From: Bacillota bacterium
GTDB lineage: Bacteria; Bacillota; Desulfotomaculia; Desulfotomaculales; VENG01
Length of the DNA: 64,000 bases
Assembly: GCA_009711705.1 (NCBI GenBank)
Contig: VENG01000019.1
Coordinates: 1 to 64,000, forward strand
Reading direction: 5' to 3'
The notes under the pieces are model-generated. The model did no database searches and was not told the DNA's origin. It was given only the letters and a program-made list of their open reading frames with translations. The position numbers and the translations under genes are program-made. Below, in pieces: positions 56,101 through 63,824 of this stretch; position 1 is the first letter of the stretch; each line of letters begins with the position of its first letter.

Positions 56101-56781
56101 AAGCCTGTCTAAAGCATTGAGTTTAGCTAATGCTGCTTTTAGCCGCCTGTTGTCCCCTCGTCTCAAAGAGTCGGCAATTAGCCCTAAACTACGCACAAGC
56201 TCTACGGTGATATACCAAGAAATTTGGTCATGATTGTCGTTATTGTCAAACAGTAATCTTTTTGTTGTTGAACGATCTCTTAATTCTGGATGATCCCTCC
56301 AGAACAACGTGACGATATGAATTACGCCATCAAAATCACCTCGTAAAAAGCTGGCATACAGGCGCAATCCATTGTCTCGAAGATCGACCTGAGCAATAAG
56401 ACTTGAGGCCATTGCTGGCAACCTTCCCAGTTGGTAGGCTGCCGCAGCAAAGAGTCCGACTGGTGTCGTAGATTGTAACGGATCTGTGGCACGTACCAAC
56501 CACTCTAAAAGTTCTGCAGCTCGACGATAACACAGAACCGCATTATAAGATGACTGCCCTTCAATTTGCCTAAAAATCTCTGCTGAATGAATGAGTCGAC
56601 GGGCATCGTCAAGCTGTCCATGAGATTCATCGTCCCTCCACTTAATAGTTGGAACCTGCCATGAAGTTTGTAAGCACCGCACGAAGGAACGCGCTTGTAC
56701 TGGTGTCAAGGTGTCCTTATCTGCAAGAGAACCCCGAATTGCATTTGCGAGTTCAAGCCTTTCATTATCATACGAGGGCAT
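53161..56781 (-). CDS. Ski2-like DEAD/DEAH helicase, HamB/AbpB-like
   Basis: About 1206 residues from the ATG at 56781, which has GGAGAT ahead and lies one base past the nuclease stop; the frame is open 19 codons further. Walker A is TPTGSGKT, motif II is IIDEAHQV, and motif VI is FNNLAGRAGRPG, the Ski2-like form. An N-terminal helical region of about 300 residues precedes the helicase and a long helical C-terminus follows. The pairing with a DUF1837-like nuclease is the Hachiman/AbpAB arrangement. GC-richer than its flanks, so probably acquired separately. Confidence 0.75.
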   Translation of the reverse strand: MPSYDNERLELANAIRGSLADKDTLTPVQARSFVRCLQTSWQVPTIKWRDDESHGQLDDARRLIHSAEIFRQIEGQSSYNAVLCYRRAAELLEWLVRATDPLQSTTPVGLFAAAAYQLGRLPAMASSLIAQVDLRDNGLRLYASFLRGDFDGVIHIVTLFWRDHPELRDRSTTKRLLFDNNDNHDQISWYITVELVRSLGLIADSLRRGDNRRLKAALAKLNALDRLAVRTFSDDVSMLITLLNGVAGEFSESSIYKPVRQLAQHSPGHRNRLYAFARGQYSRGRGILWPSQRQGLNRLLNDSSFALCTPTGSGKTLVATLALLKELLLKTGHDLAPLGLYLVPSRALAGEVEAKLTSELGGDLIITGLYGGTDWGITDYWLTADRPTVLIATVEKADALMRFIGPALLARLRLLIIDEAHQVIPDDNQQTRDAFSDHNNRSIRLEAFVSRLLMQSPDIVRIALTAVAGGASSPIAKWTEGKESATAVGTTYRSTRQLIGMLEALPGSLGRILLDLTNGQPLYVRGRDEPVYIPLRTPVMPQLPAIMRNSIYCFNELYVLWTALHLVDDKRRILISIAQKPEQIMGRYKKALELEEWQDIVPFELPKQKEQLAKFMEAREACIDYCGIDSYEVFLLDRGIASNHGQMPQRLRRLMIDLIDRRICLITVATATITEGVNLPFDIIFLTSLKRRSFDSSIERQIINPLSISEFNNLAGRAGRPGSTKGMEGMTLVAVPQRPSTTARGIMQNQRRQIRDLKTDYVQLIDQLQVQEMERADVRSPLALLLNHIAERVQESFGINGEQFLEWLETITPEEISEDAGTGMSSPAARLADSVDELDSIILCVLEEIRRVETRYLELAEAELFLANVWQKTFTHIAAVQESWLEHAFIRRGRAFIKDIYPDADERKRLYQYGFPPYLGRRFERVAPDIRRGIEAAASYGTMSANERLSIFESIGAIVSDDRGFGFRVRATVTDQNLLNNWQNVLAWWMKGEAIQGPDPSALRAWQRFVVDNLEFRLGVAIGAVVAYAWSEGVGAPLGVPSLSVWRETTGLPWFGFWAKELLRWGTLDPFVAFALAQGLANTRSAAAELRPEFETYLRSTDGASEAEDLIDPQLFLEWQLSLPRRVSDRVGYSPIKAELTGTTGQRGCYNVIPVRDESSVCWIEASGYELARSHIQTSQLINSRDDFELHVKNGTAEVRQASVIY

Positions 56782-56782
56782 T

Positions 56783-57730
56783 TTAATCTCCTTCCGCCCA
56801 GAGGCTATTATAAATAGCGTCGATGAGATCTTCCCCATTATTTAGAACTATTTCTACGACCTGCAGATCATTACCGGCAGTATATTCCTGAAGAATTGCT
56901 TCCCATGGAATAAGTGGTTGAGCTTCACTCCGGCTGGGAACATCGTTTCCGACAATAAGAACAAGGTCTGTACGCGGGATTGTTACCGGTTCTCTTAGAA
57001 CAAGTGCCTTATCCATTGAAAAAATCGCTGCGGAATATCCTTCGGGGTCGCATTCTTGGAGGAGTCGTTGCAATTGCCGTATTCCATGAGGCACCGATGT
57101 ATCATTATTCATCTCATGCCAGATACCACCAGCCCGAACGCGTTCCCCATCTGAATCAGTAGTCCATTTCCCTAGAAATAATTGATCAATAACTGATTGT
57201 CTGAGATGCCTACGCCACTTGGCTTCTCCTGCTATGAAGCGGGCAACCGATCCATCTTCACACAAAGACAGTCCAATAAAGTCCGTCCCGAAGCGGCCAA
57301 AAACAGTACGTGTTTTCGTGCTATCACGAGCCAAATCAAAGAGATATTTCTCCACATCAGCATGATAACGAAATAGGAAAACCGGTATTGCCCAATTATG
57401 CTCACCCACAAATTCGTAACTTTCTGTTATTAGACCCGCCATCACCTCGCCGAAAAGCCCGCGGCGAACAGTATCAGGCAAGCAATTTGGGTAGCGCACG
57501 TGAGAGTCCTCGTTTTCAGCATCAGGATGAAGATCAATGCCAATTGTTGCATGGAAATATTCACGTGCATCGAGATGAGCGGATTCAAAGTATTGCCGTA
57601 GCGCACTGAGTAACGACGTATTACATTCACATTTCTGTTCCAGTAACAAGTGGCCATAATTACCATTAATCGTGGGGTACTCTTCCAACCAATTATTTAG
57701 CTCTTCAGTGGGGGGGGGACATGTATGCAT
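56783..57730 (-). CDS. DUF1837-like nuclease, HamA/AbpA-like
   Basis: A 315-residue protein. Its core reads RRGLFGEVMAGLI, then GTDFIGLSL and IAGEAKWRRHL, a D...ExK nuclease pattern with the FGE segment of the HamA/AbpA (DUF1837) family. The start at 57730 is preferred because AAGGA lies eight bases ahead. Codons 5-7 are a run of nine C (57710-57718). The stop adjoins the helicase start, so both are made together. Family assignment rests on context and motifs. Confidence 0.65.
   Translation of the reverse strand: MHTCPPPTEELNNWLEEYPTINGNYGHLLLEQKCECNTSLLSALRQYFESAHLDAREYFHATIGIDLHPDAENEDSHVRYPNCLPDTVRRGLFGEVMAGLITESYEFVGEHNWAIPVFLFRYHADVEKYLFDLARDSTKTRTVFGRFGTDFIGLSLCEDGSVARFIAGEAKWRRHLRQSVIDQLFLGKWTTDSDGERVRAGGIWHEMNNDTSVPHGIRQLQRLLQECDPEGYSAAIFSMDKALVLREPVTIPRTDLVLIVGNDVPSRSEAQPLIPWEAILQEYTAGNDLQVVEIVLNNGEDLIDAIYNSLWAEGD
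57710..57718. repeat. C9 homopolymer in nuclease start region
   Basis: Nine G on the plus strand (C on the coding strand), codons 5-7 of the HamA-like gene. Runs of this length at the 5' end of a gene are prone to slippage and are used for phase variation in other bacteria. Confidence 0.8.
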
Positions 57731-57814
57731 CAAGATCATCCTTCTCTAAATATTCATTAGCAACAATCTAAAGGACGGGAGTGCCTCTTATCTTGTGTAA
57801 ACGGTTTTTGGGTT

Positions 57815-58681
57815 TTATATAAGTTCCATTATATTTTTATAAAAAGATCCTTCTTCAGCAAGCGCACGTACTTTTTTATTAAGGGCCTGTTTAAAGTCAA
57901 TCTTGCGTTCTAAAATCACAGCTAGTTCTTGTACAGTCATTAAGGTAATATGTATTGTCCTGCCTGAGGCTAATGATTCTAATGCTTGTCCTGTATAACC
58001 GGAAAAACTAATAAACAACCCTCTGGTAAAACTAGATTTAGAGGAGACTTTTTCATTAAATGTTACTAGTTCACCTTTATCTATTAATTTTTTTGTCCAC
58101 TTTGCTTCTAACAGATAAATCTCGTTATGTAACAAAAAACTACCATCTATCTGCTCACCAATTATTTTGAAGCTTCCTCGGGGATCCAAGTCATTCTGAG
58201 CAAGGAAATTAAATAAGTATTTTTCAAAAGCAAAGCCTCTTTGTTGGCTATCGTTTATCGTAGAAAGCTTTATAAGTGCATTTAGGCTGTCGGTAAAATT
58301 AAAACTTACGTTTGGCTGGTTATTATTTTGTAAATTACCTTGAGATTGATTATTATTTACCACTCTTCCCATTAATCTGTTTGCTATCTCAACACACTTT
58401 AAGAAAACTTCCTTCTCATTGTCATTAATGTTTAAATGAGAACGCTTATATTCTAACAGTTCCACCAGTAATTTACCAACAGTTACACTGTCAAAATCTG
58501 CAATTATTCGTCTTAACAGATTTGCTTTAGATGCATATTCATATTTTTCATAGATATCTATTTCAGTGGAATTGTAAATAAACCGCTGAAAAGTATTGTT
58601 AGAGAAATCGAGTACATAACCACTTTCCATTTGGAGCAATCTTTCGAAGTAGTTCTGATCAATAAAACTGATTTTTGCCAT
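57815..58681 (-). CDS. Mrr-like restriction endonuclease
   Basis: A 288-residue protein. The second half is an Mrr/RE-type PD-(D/E)XK domain: RGFAFEKYLFNFLAQNDLDP, EQIDGSFLLHNEIYLLEAKW (D...ExK) and SGYTGQALES. The N-terminal half is a helical domain ending in an Asn/Gln-rich linker (NNNQSQGNLQNNNQP). AGGT lies ahead of the ATG. It is 75 bases upstream of the nuclease-helicase pair on the same strand. Probably a stand-alone restriction enzyme. Confidence 0.78.
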   Translation of the reverse strand: MAKISFIDQNYFERLLQMESGYVLDFSNNTFQRFIYNSTEIDIYEKYEYASKANLLRRIIADFDSVTVGKLLVELLEYKRSHLNINDNEKEVFLKCVEIANRLMGRVVNNNQSQGNLQNNNQPNVSFNFTDSLNALIKLSTINDSQQRGFAFEKYLFNFLAQNDLDPRGSFKIIGEQIDGSFLLHNEIYLLEAKWTKKLIDKGELVTFNEKVSSKSSFTRGLFISFSGYTGQALESLASGRTIHITLMTVQELAVILERKIDFKQALNKKVRALAEEGSFYKNIMELI

Positions 58682-59231
58682 ACTATCAACCTACCTAAAT
58701 CACATTTTATATTTGTAATAATTCTAAGCTAATCATTTGTTAACCTTCGCATTATAGACATTAGGAACCTCACCAAATCAACATAATTGCTTAAGATCTT
58801 ATTATTACAATAGCAATATACATAAAGCTACCTTCATCTATAGAATATGATGGTAGCCTCATACTGCATCTCCAGTTATATGATAAAATTCTGCATTTAA
58901 CTATATTGTCCTTTGCTGAAAAATGGCATAATATGTCGAACGAGATGTATTTCTAACTGTGCCCCAAAACCCTTGTTGGACTCCTTGGTCTTATAAGGGC
59001 GATACCGCAGATTTTTAGTTCATGGTTAAACAGAATTTCTTTCAGACATTGGCCAATAGACAACACACAGGTAAACCCCCGCTCATTCAATAAGCGGGGG
59101 TTTACCTGGTTACCAACTTTATTATGTTGGATACTTCCTCGGTCACGATCGTTGGCAGGCATGCTCCCGACAATGTGTCATAACCTGGTCTCATTTATCT
59201 TTTCGTGATAGGTACTACCCCACTTCCTTTT
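58682..59231. other. Gene-free stretch with one strong hairpin
   Basis: No convincing gene. At 59068-59108 there is a 16-bp stem CAGGTAAACCCCCGCT/AGCGGGGGTTTACCTG with a 9-base loop and no clear T run; it may be a terminator or a secondary-structure element at the border between the defense cluster and the replication module. Confidence 0.55.
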
Positions 59232-59486
59232 TTATTCCGTACTCAAAAGATATAATATTGCCTTTGAGTCCTCTTCAACAAGGCACACCTGCCCCCCTGT
59301 GGGAAGCACTAAATAACTGTCTGTACCGCCACAATCATTTGGGACTGTGTAGAAGCTATCCTTATCAATTTCGTCTACAGCAAAACGCATTCTGATAATA
59401 TCCAGAACCTCATCAATGTACTTTTCTGGCTCCGGGGTAATCCATTCTGCTATAATTTGCTTTTTTTCGTCCTTCCAAACGTTCAT
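59232..59486 (-). CDS. Small acidic protein, unknown
   Basis: An 84-residue soluble acidic protein; AAGGGAG lies eight bases ahead of the ATG. It contains WITPEPEKYIDEVLDIIRMR and a beta-rich C-terminus (SYLVLPTGGQVCLVEE). A palindromic operator lies about 60 bases upstream, so it may share a regulator with the HTH/replication gene. Not recognised. Confidence 0.6.
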   Translation of the reverse strand: MNVWKDEKKQIIAEWITPEPEKYIDEVLDIIRMRFAVDEIDKDSFYTVPNDCGGTDSYLVLPTGGQVCLVEEDSKAILYLLSTE

Positions 59487-59546
59487 AATAACATCTCCCT
59501 TCGAGTGAGTGAGCGTGACTAAATAATAGCTAATAAACTGCCAATG

Positions 59547-59564
59547 CGTTCACTTAAGTGAACG
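59547..59564. promoter_or_regulatory. Palindromic operator copy 1
   Basis: Perfect 18-bp palindrome CGTTCACTTAAGTGAACG upstream of the small acidic gene. Identical cores lie at 61397 and 61446. Confidence 0.75.
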
Positions 59565-59647
59565 AAAGAAGTTCGCCACGTTTTAGGTATTTACACAGAG
59601 GAAAATTCTTCGGCTTTTTTCGAGGAGGGGGAGATTACCCCCTCCTT

Positions 59648-59956
59648 TTACATCAGGCCCTTAGTTTTTAGGCTTATATACTTACTATCCCCACATACTA
59701 TATGGTCCAGTACCTCTATCCCGAGTATTTGCCCTGCCTCCACCAGTCGGTTTGTTACTTCAATGTCCTCATGGCTGGGTTCTGGATCTCCGCTGGGGTG
59801 ATTGTGGCCTAATATAATTGCCGCAGAATTTGAGATAATCGCTACTTTAAAAACTTCCCTGGGATGAACCTGTGCTGAGTTTAATGTTCCAACCGAGACT
59901 GTGTGAAAACAAGTTCGTATGTCTAAAAGAAGTTCGTAAGGCCAAAGGCATAACAC
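59648..59956 (-). pseudogene. radC: RadC C-terminal fragment
   Basis: The last 80 codons match the JAB-type metallopeptidase-like core of RadC ([37 protein letters not shown] with the metal-binding HNHPSGD). The N-terminal half is missing: the frame becomes unrelated at about 59890, where the plus-strand Xre gene begins. Likely a recombination joint. Confidence 0.75.
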
Positions 59957-60105
59957 AAGCTGAAGTTGCCAGCAGGATGGGGTTTACGGTTGCCAGGTAT
60001 AGCGACATCGAAAATAACCGTAAAAAACCAAGCATATTACTGGCTTTAAAATTGGCCAGGGCACTGGAATGTAACATATCTGAGATATACAGGCTATCAG
60101 ACTAA
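59884..60105 (+). CDS. Xre-family HTH regulator
   Basis: A 73-residue cro/C1-type HTH protein ([20 protein letters not shown], then [13 protein letters not shown] and [18 protein letters not shown]). The ATG at 59884 lies inside the radC fragment and has no ribosome binding site, so the original upstream region seems lost. It is a good candidate to bind the nearby palindromes, by position only. Confidence 0.7.
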   Translation: MFQPRLCENKFVCLKEVRKAKGITQAEVASRMGFTVARYSDIENNRKKPSILLALKLARALECNISEIYRLSD

Positions 60106-61256
60106 TACATTGATTTTATAAATGTTTTTTCCGGTGCATGGGCCAGGAAATCTTCTTCCGAAATACGACCGTCACGGTGCATTGCTAAAAATTCTACTTC
60201 AGAGTATTTTTGGCCCTTATAGTCAATAACTATTTCGTCTTGTACTTTGGGTTTTTGATGTTTCATTTTTCTATCCCCGGAATTGTTCCTAGCATTGTTC
60301 CGGTCTGAGTTTTCTAAAATGCCCTTTAGGTATAAGAGCGGTTTACGTATCTCCTGGGCAATGGCAGCCACGGATAGTTCATAAATAGCTTCTAACACGC
60401 GGTCATAACCATACTTGTTAAAAACAGCACCGATGAAGGCATAATCTCCTTCACTGCCTTGAATGTCCTCAATGGCTCGGTATTCTTTGACCAAGAGGGA
60501 TATCAGTTCTTTGTTATTGGGCATAGGGGCCACTTCGTTTTTTTGATTGACTGCTGTATCTGCTGCACCCGCTTGTGGGTGGCTATCGCATTGATTTGGT
60601 GTATCTAACTTTTCATAATCGTCGCCGACGACAGTGTCAGTGGACTGAAAGTTCACTGCGCTGTTGTTGATATCTGAACGTAGTGAAGATATCAACAACT
60701 TATTGTTTTTATCTTGTTCACTGGGTCTTATTCCTTGGGTCTTATTAGGGTCAAACTGCTTTACTAGGTTGTCAACCTGTTTTACCGGGTGGTTAAATGA
60801 GTTTACCACCCCCTTTGTAGCTGCTTTCTCTTCACTTACCTCATTTTTTACCGGTGGTAAAACTGTTTTACTACCCCCTTTTTTAAAGGGAATTGATGCC
60901 TCCGATGTCTCCGGGGGATCTTTCAAAATATAAACGGTGCTTACATATTCGTCATTTGTTTGTCGACGAATGATCTTTTGCAGCCATCCTTTTTCCTCTA
61001 ATTCTTTAAGAGCCTTAATAACTGTAGGCTTACTAACTTTACAGTGCTTGGCAATGGTGTTTAAAGAAGGCCATGCCTGGCGGTCCCCATTGGCACACTT
61101 TGCTATATATAATCTAACTAATATCGCATTTTTTGATAAATCTGAATCAAAAACCTCGTTGTTATCCCAAAACCACCCGCGTTTACGTTTATCTTTTAAA
61201 ACGGTATCTGATTCAACCTGTTCGATGTGGACTTGTCTTTTATTTTCTGTTATCAT
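60102..61256 (-). CDS. HTH (winged-helix) replication-type protein
   Basis: A 384-residue protein with an N-terminal HTH_36-like domain (AWPSLNTIAKHCKVSKPTVIKALKELEEKGW), a low-complexity middle and a DnaD-like helical segment (LLVKEYRAIEDIQGSEGDYA..GILENSDRNN). Proteins of this layout are the usual replication-initiation or regulatory genes of ICEs and plasmids. The gene lies downstream of a leader with two operators, a hairpin and a short leader frame. AGAGGAG precedes the ATG. Confidence 0.75.
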   Translation of the reverse strand: MITENKRQVHIEQVESDTVLKDKRKRGWFWDNNEVFDSDLSKNAILVRLYIAKCANGDRQAWPSLNTIAKHCKVSKPTVIKALKELEEKGWLQKIIRRQTNDEYVSTVYILKDPPETSEASIPFKKGGSKTVLPPVKNEVSEEKAATKGVVNSFNHPVKQVDNLVKQFDPNKTQGIRPSEQDKNNKLLISSLRSDINNSAVNFQSTDTVVGDDYEKLDTPNQCDSHPQAGAADTAVNQKNEVAPMPNNKELISLLVKEYRAIEDIQGSEGDYAFIGAVFNKYGYDRVLEAIYELSVAAIAQEIRKPLLYLKGILENSDRNNARNNSGDRKMKHQKPKVQDEIVIDYKGQKYSEVEFLAMHRDGRISEEDFLAHAPEKTFIKSMY

Positions 61257-61290
61257 ATTTCTGAAATCTCCTCTTGTCGCGATTCCGGCT

Positions 61291-61329
61291 TTAAGCTCTA
61301 CGCGACATGATTATGTGGAGGGAGAGCAT
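61291..61329 (-). CDS. Candidate 12-codon leader peptide
   Basis: ATG at 61329 with AGGAGGG nine bases ahead encodes MLSLHIIMSRRA then TAA. A TGTCGCG/CGCGACA stem (61275-61281 with 61301-61307) covers its end and abuts the Shine-Dalgarno of the HTH/replication gene at 61268-61274. Confidence 0.45.
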   Translation of the reverse strand: MLSLHIIMSRRA

Positions 61330-61353
61330 TTCCCGGGACCCTCCTAAAAATAA

Positions 61354-61379
61354 AAGCCCGCACCTTTGGGTGCGGGCTT
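61354..61379 (-). terminator. Terminator-like hairpin in leader
   Basis: Stem AAGCCCGCACC/GGTGCGGGCTT followed on the minus strand by TTTTATTTTT. It lies between the promoter at 61434 and the HTH/replication gene, so it would act as an attenuator. Confidence 0.7.
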
Positions 61380-61396
61380 CTTTTGATCTATATAGG

Positions 61397-61418
61397 ACCG
61401 TTCACTTAAGTGAACGGT
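61397..61418. promoter_or_regulatory. Palindromic operator copy 2
   Basis: A 22-bp perfect palindrome containing CGTTCACTTAAGTGAACG extended by AC/GT, placed about 16 bases past the -10 box. Confidence 0.78.
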
Positions 61419-61433
61419 TTAAATTTGCCAGTT

Positions 61434-61461
61434 ATTATATTACTGCGTTCACTTAAGTGAA
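61434..61461 (-). promoter_or_regulatory. Promoter of HTH/replication gene
   Basis: On the minus strand TATAAT at 61434-61439 with a weak -35 (TTCACT, 16-base spacer) that lies inside operator copy 3. A bound repressor would block both elements. Confidence 0.6.
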
Positions 61462-61463
61462 CG
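61446..61463. promoter_or_regulatory. Palindromic operator copy 3
   Basis: CGTTCACTTAAGTGAACG overlapping the -35 region of the minus-strand promoter. Confidence 0.78.
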
Positions 61464-61491
61464 GTTTTAGTTAATAGATATCAACGTATTA

Positions 61492-61624
61492 CTGTTACCC
61501 ATGGAAACTGTTACCCGAAAAATTTTAAGGTTGCAGTATAAAAAAATCCCTATAGGGTTTTTTTATATTTTTGCACCGGGTAACAGTCCGGGTAACAGAG
61601 CTGGGTAACAGCTTTGGGTAACAG
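61492..61624. repeat. Iteron-like array of GGGTAACAG
   Basis: Six exact 9-bp words: two as CTGTTACCC at 61492 and 61508, and four as GGGTAACAG at 61578, 61590, 61603 and 61616 (spacing 12-13 bases). Between the two groups is an A+T-rich stretch with the hairpin ATCCCTATAGGG flanked by A and T runs. It resembles a plasmid replication origin; another exact copy lies at 62201 inside the FtsK gene. Confidence 0.7.
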
Positions 61625-61651
61625 TAAAAAATTTATCTCTAATATACATAT

Positions 61652-63823
61652 TCAAGAAAGTACTCTTTTAAATTCCTCTTCATTTGGTACTATCATAAAT
61701 GGTCTCCGAGGGGCAGTGGGATACTGCAACCAGTTTTGGTCGACTAATTCGTTATATAATTGAAGAACAGTATCCTGTTTAACCTTTAGTATTGACCTGG
61801 CCATACGAATACTGGGTGCTTTAATTTGGTCGGAAGGCACATTTTTATTAACCTGATCAAACCAGCATTCAGCTATCAATTGTTTAAGCTGCTTAATTTC
61901 CAATGAATTTAATGGGTCCTCCGGCTCAACATCAAAAGAAGCAGGGGGGGCTTCTGTTATTGTTTCTTCTATGTCTTTATTTTTATTTTCAATAGCGCTG
62001 CCTTCATTTTTTTCTAAATCATGTTCCAAAGTAAGCAAGTCAGGCAGTAGTGCCATTTCACCAGACGGGTTTATTTCGGCAGCTGAATCTCCGAATTTAA
62101 CTACCGGGCCTTTAGATAGACTGCTATCTGTTTTTGTTGGATCGGACTTTTCTATGTGATTGTTGGGCGTAGGACTGTTACCAAGCGCATGATCACTGGC
62201 GGGTAACAGTTTTTCATCTTCTTCTAACTGTGTTACTTTTTCTTTTTTAGGCTGTCCCTTTGATTCTGTTACCGGCCGTTGATCATGCGGGTTCCAGAAG
62301 TTCTCCAGATCAATTATCGTTTTTTCGATTTGAGCATCGGTCAATGCAACACATGCTCCCTGAAAGCGGATTCTTCCACGATGCCCCTCAATTATTGCAA
62401 GCCCGTCTCCCTGCCCCATCAAGTCAAATGACGGTGCTTCATCTAAAACCGTCCGATAATCATGCTGGCTCAGCAAATAAAAACTGATTCGGCTGGGGAG
62501 GTTTGATTTGATGGTACCGGTAACCACTTTGACGTCAGGTCTCTGTGTAGCCACAATCAAATGAATCCCTGCGGCCCGCGCCTTTTGCGTCAGGCGTTGA
62601 ATCGAATACTCGGCTCCGGATATTGCCTCTTCTGCTTCTTTCTTTTGCTTTTTTGCTACTTGTTTTGATACCAGCATAAGATCTGCCAATTCATCAATAA
62701 CGATAACGATATAGTTCATTGATTGATCCCCGGTCTTTTTCCAGTAATGCTGTATGTTTTTAACTTTATGTTTAGTAAATAAATCAAACCGGTGATCCAT
62801 TTCCTTGGTAAGTTGGTCGAGTGCTTTTAACGCATCTTCGGTGTTAATAGCTACTTGTAATGTATGAGGAAAATTTGTGTATGGCGTAAGCTCTACCATT
62901 TTTGGGTCGATAAAAATAAACTTTACTTTTTCAGGAGGGGTACACGTCAATAGCGTTGTAATCATGGTGTTTAGACAAAAACTTTTACCTGCCCCGGTGG
63001 CACCAGCTATAAGTAAATGTTTTACCTTCACTAAATCAAGCATTATTGGCTGCCATGTATCATTGCAGCCAAGTACAATGGGTAATTCCGCTTTATCCTG
63101 GAAATCTACAAAGTCTTTTGTGATCATGATTGTTTTCAGGTACACCGGCAACCTATTAACAAAAGGTATAATAATGGCTGCGGTGCCGGCCCAGGCACCA
63201 TCTTCTATCTGTATAGAGGTAACCCCAAAGCTATTAGCCAGGTTCTCGCCCATGGCCGTTACCTGGGTAATCCTCATTCCTTCCAGCAGTCTAACTGTTA
63301 TTCTGACACTCCCGGGGCCGGTTTGTATGTCGTGAATTTCCAGAGTTTCACCTTTTTTGAGCAGCCCGCAACGTCTAAAGGCTGCATTAACTCTGTTTGC
63401 ATACCCCTTTCCGGTTCGTTCTTGCTCTGCCCTTTGCACTGCCAGTGGCGGTGCAGGCAGAACACTTAATGGCGGTAAGCCTGGTGCCATGGGCTCATCA
63501 TTCTTATTAACGATCTTGCTTGAAATAACTGATAAGGTACCCTTGCCGACCATGTTATCTAATTTGCTTTTTATAGATTGTATAACGCTTTGTATCTTTT
63601 CAATAAAGTTTTTGATTCCTATACTGACTATTAATTTAAAAGCAAGAAGCAAAAAGGTAGTTAGCCAACCTAAAACTGCTATCTTAGTAGCTATTTCATT
63701 CCCTTTTGCATTTCCTGTGGCTATAAAACTTACCCCGACTATTACTGCAACAACCCTTAGAAATAGAGGTATATCTTTACTGTTAGTTTTTGTTGATGCC
63801 TTTGAGCTGCGTTTTTTTGCCAT
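61652..63823 (-). CDS. FtsK/SpoIIIE-type DNA translocase (element-borne)
   Basis: A 723-residue protein with two N-terminal membrane helices (residues about 20-70), a motor with Walker A GATGAGKS and Walker B IVIVIDELADLM, the FtsK arm DPKMVELTPY and ATQRPDVKVVTG, an acidic linker, and a C-terminal winged helix like the gamma domain (SIRMARSILKVKQDTVLQLYNEL). ICEs of Gram-positive bacteria and skin-like elements often carry such proteins for conjugal or intracellular DNA movement. It starts one base past the upstream gene stop. Confidence 0.88.
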   Translation of the reverse strand: MAKKRSSKASTKTNSKDIPLFLRVVAVIVGVSFIATGNAKGNEIATKIAVLGWLTTFLLLAFKLIVSIGIKNFIEKIQSVIQSIKSKLDNMVGKGTLSVISSKIVNKNDEPMAPGLPPLSVLPAPPLAVQRAEQERTGKGYANRVNAAFRRCGLLKKGETLEIHDIQTGPGSVRITVRLLEGMRITQVTAMGENLANSFGVTSIQIEDGAWAGTAAIIIPFVNRLPVYLKTIMITKDFVDFQDKAELPIVLGCNDTWQPIMLDLVKVKHLLIAGATGAGKSFCLNTMITTLLTCTPPEKVKFIFIDPKMVELTPYTNFPHTLQVAINTEDALKALDQLTKEMDHRFDLFTKHKVKNIQHYWKKTGDQSMNYIVIVIDELADLMLVSKQVAKKQKKEAEEAISGAEYSIQRLTQKARAAGIHLIVATQRPDVKVVTGTIKSNLPSRISFYLLSQHDYRTVLDEAPSFDLMGQGDGLAIIEGHRGRIRFQGACVALTDAQIEKTIIDLENFWNPHDQRPVTESKGQPKKEKVTQLEEDEKLLPASDHALGNSPTPNNHIEKSDPTKTDSSLSKGPVVKFGDSAAEINPSGEMALLPDLLTLEHDLEKNEGSAIENKNKDIEETITEAPPASFDVEPEDPLNSLEIKQLKQLIAECWFDQVNKNVPSDQIKAPSIRMARSILKVKQDTVLQLYNELVDQNWLQYPTAPRRPFMIVPNEEEFKRVLS

Positions 63824-63824
63824 A

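Noticed and set aside
61354..61379. Terminator for the FtsK-like gene
   Set aside because: A promoter with TATAAT and two operators lies between it and the FtsK stop, so it belongs to the next leader.
61397..61463. LexA box
   Set aside because: The palindrome GTTCACTTAAGTGAAC does not fit the Firmicute GAACNNNNGTTC spacing.
62877..63335. Plus-strand frames opposite the FtsK-like gene
   Set aside because: Antisense shadows of a strongly conserved motor domain.
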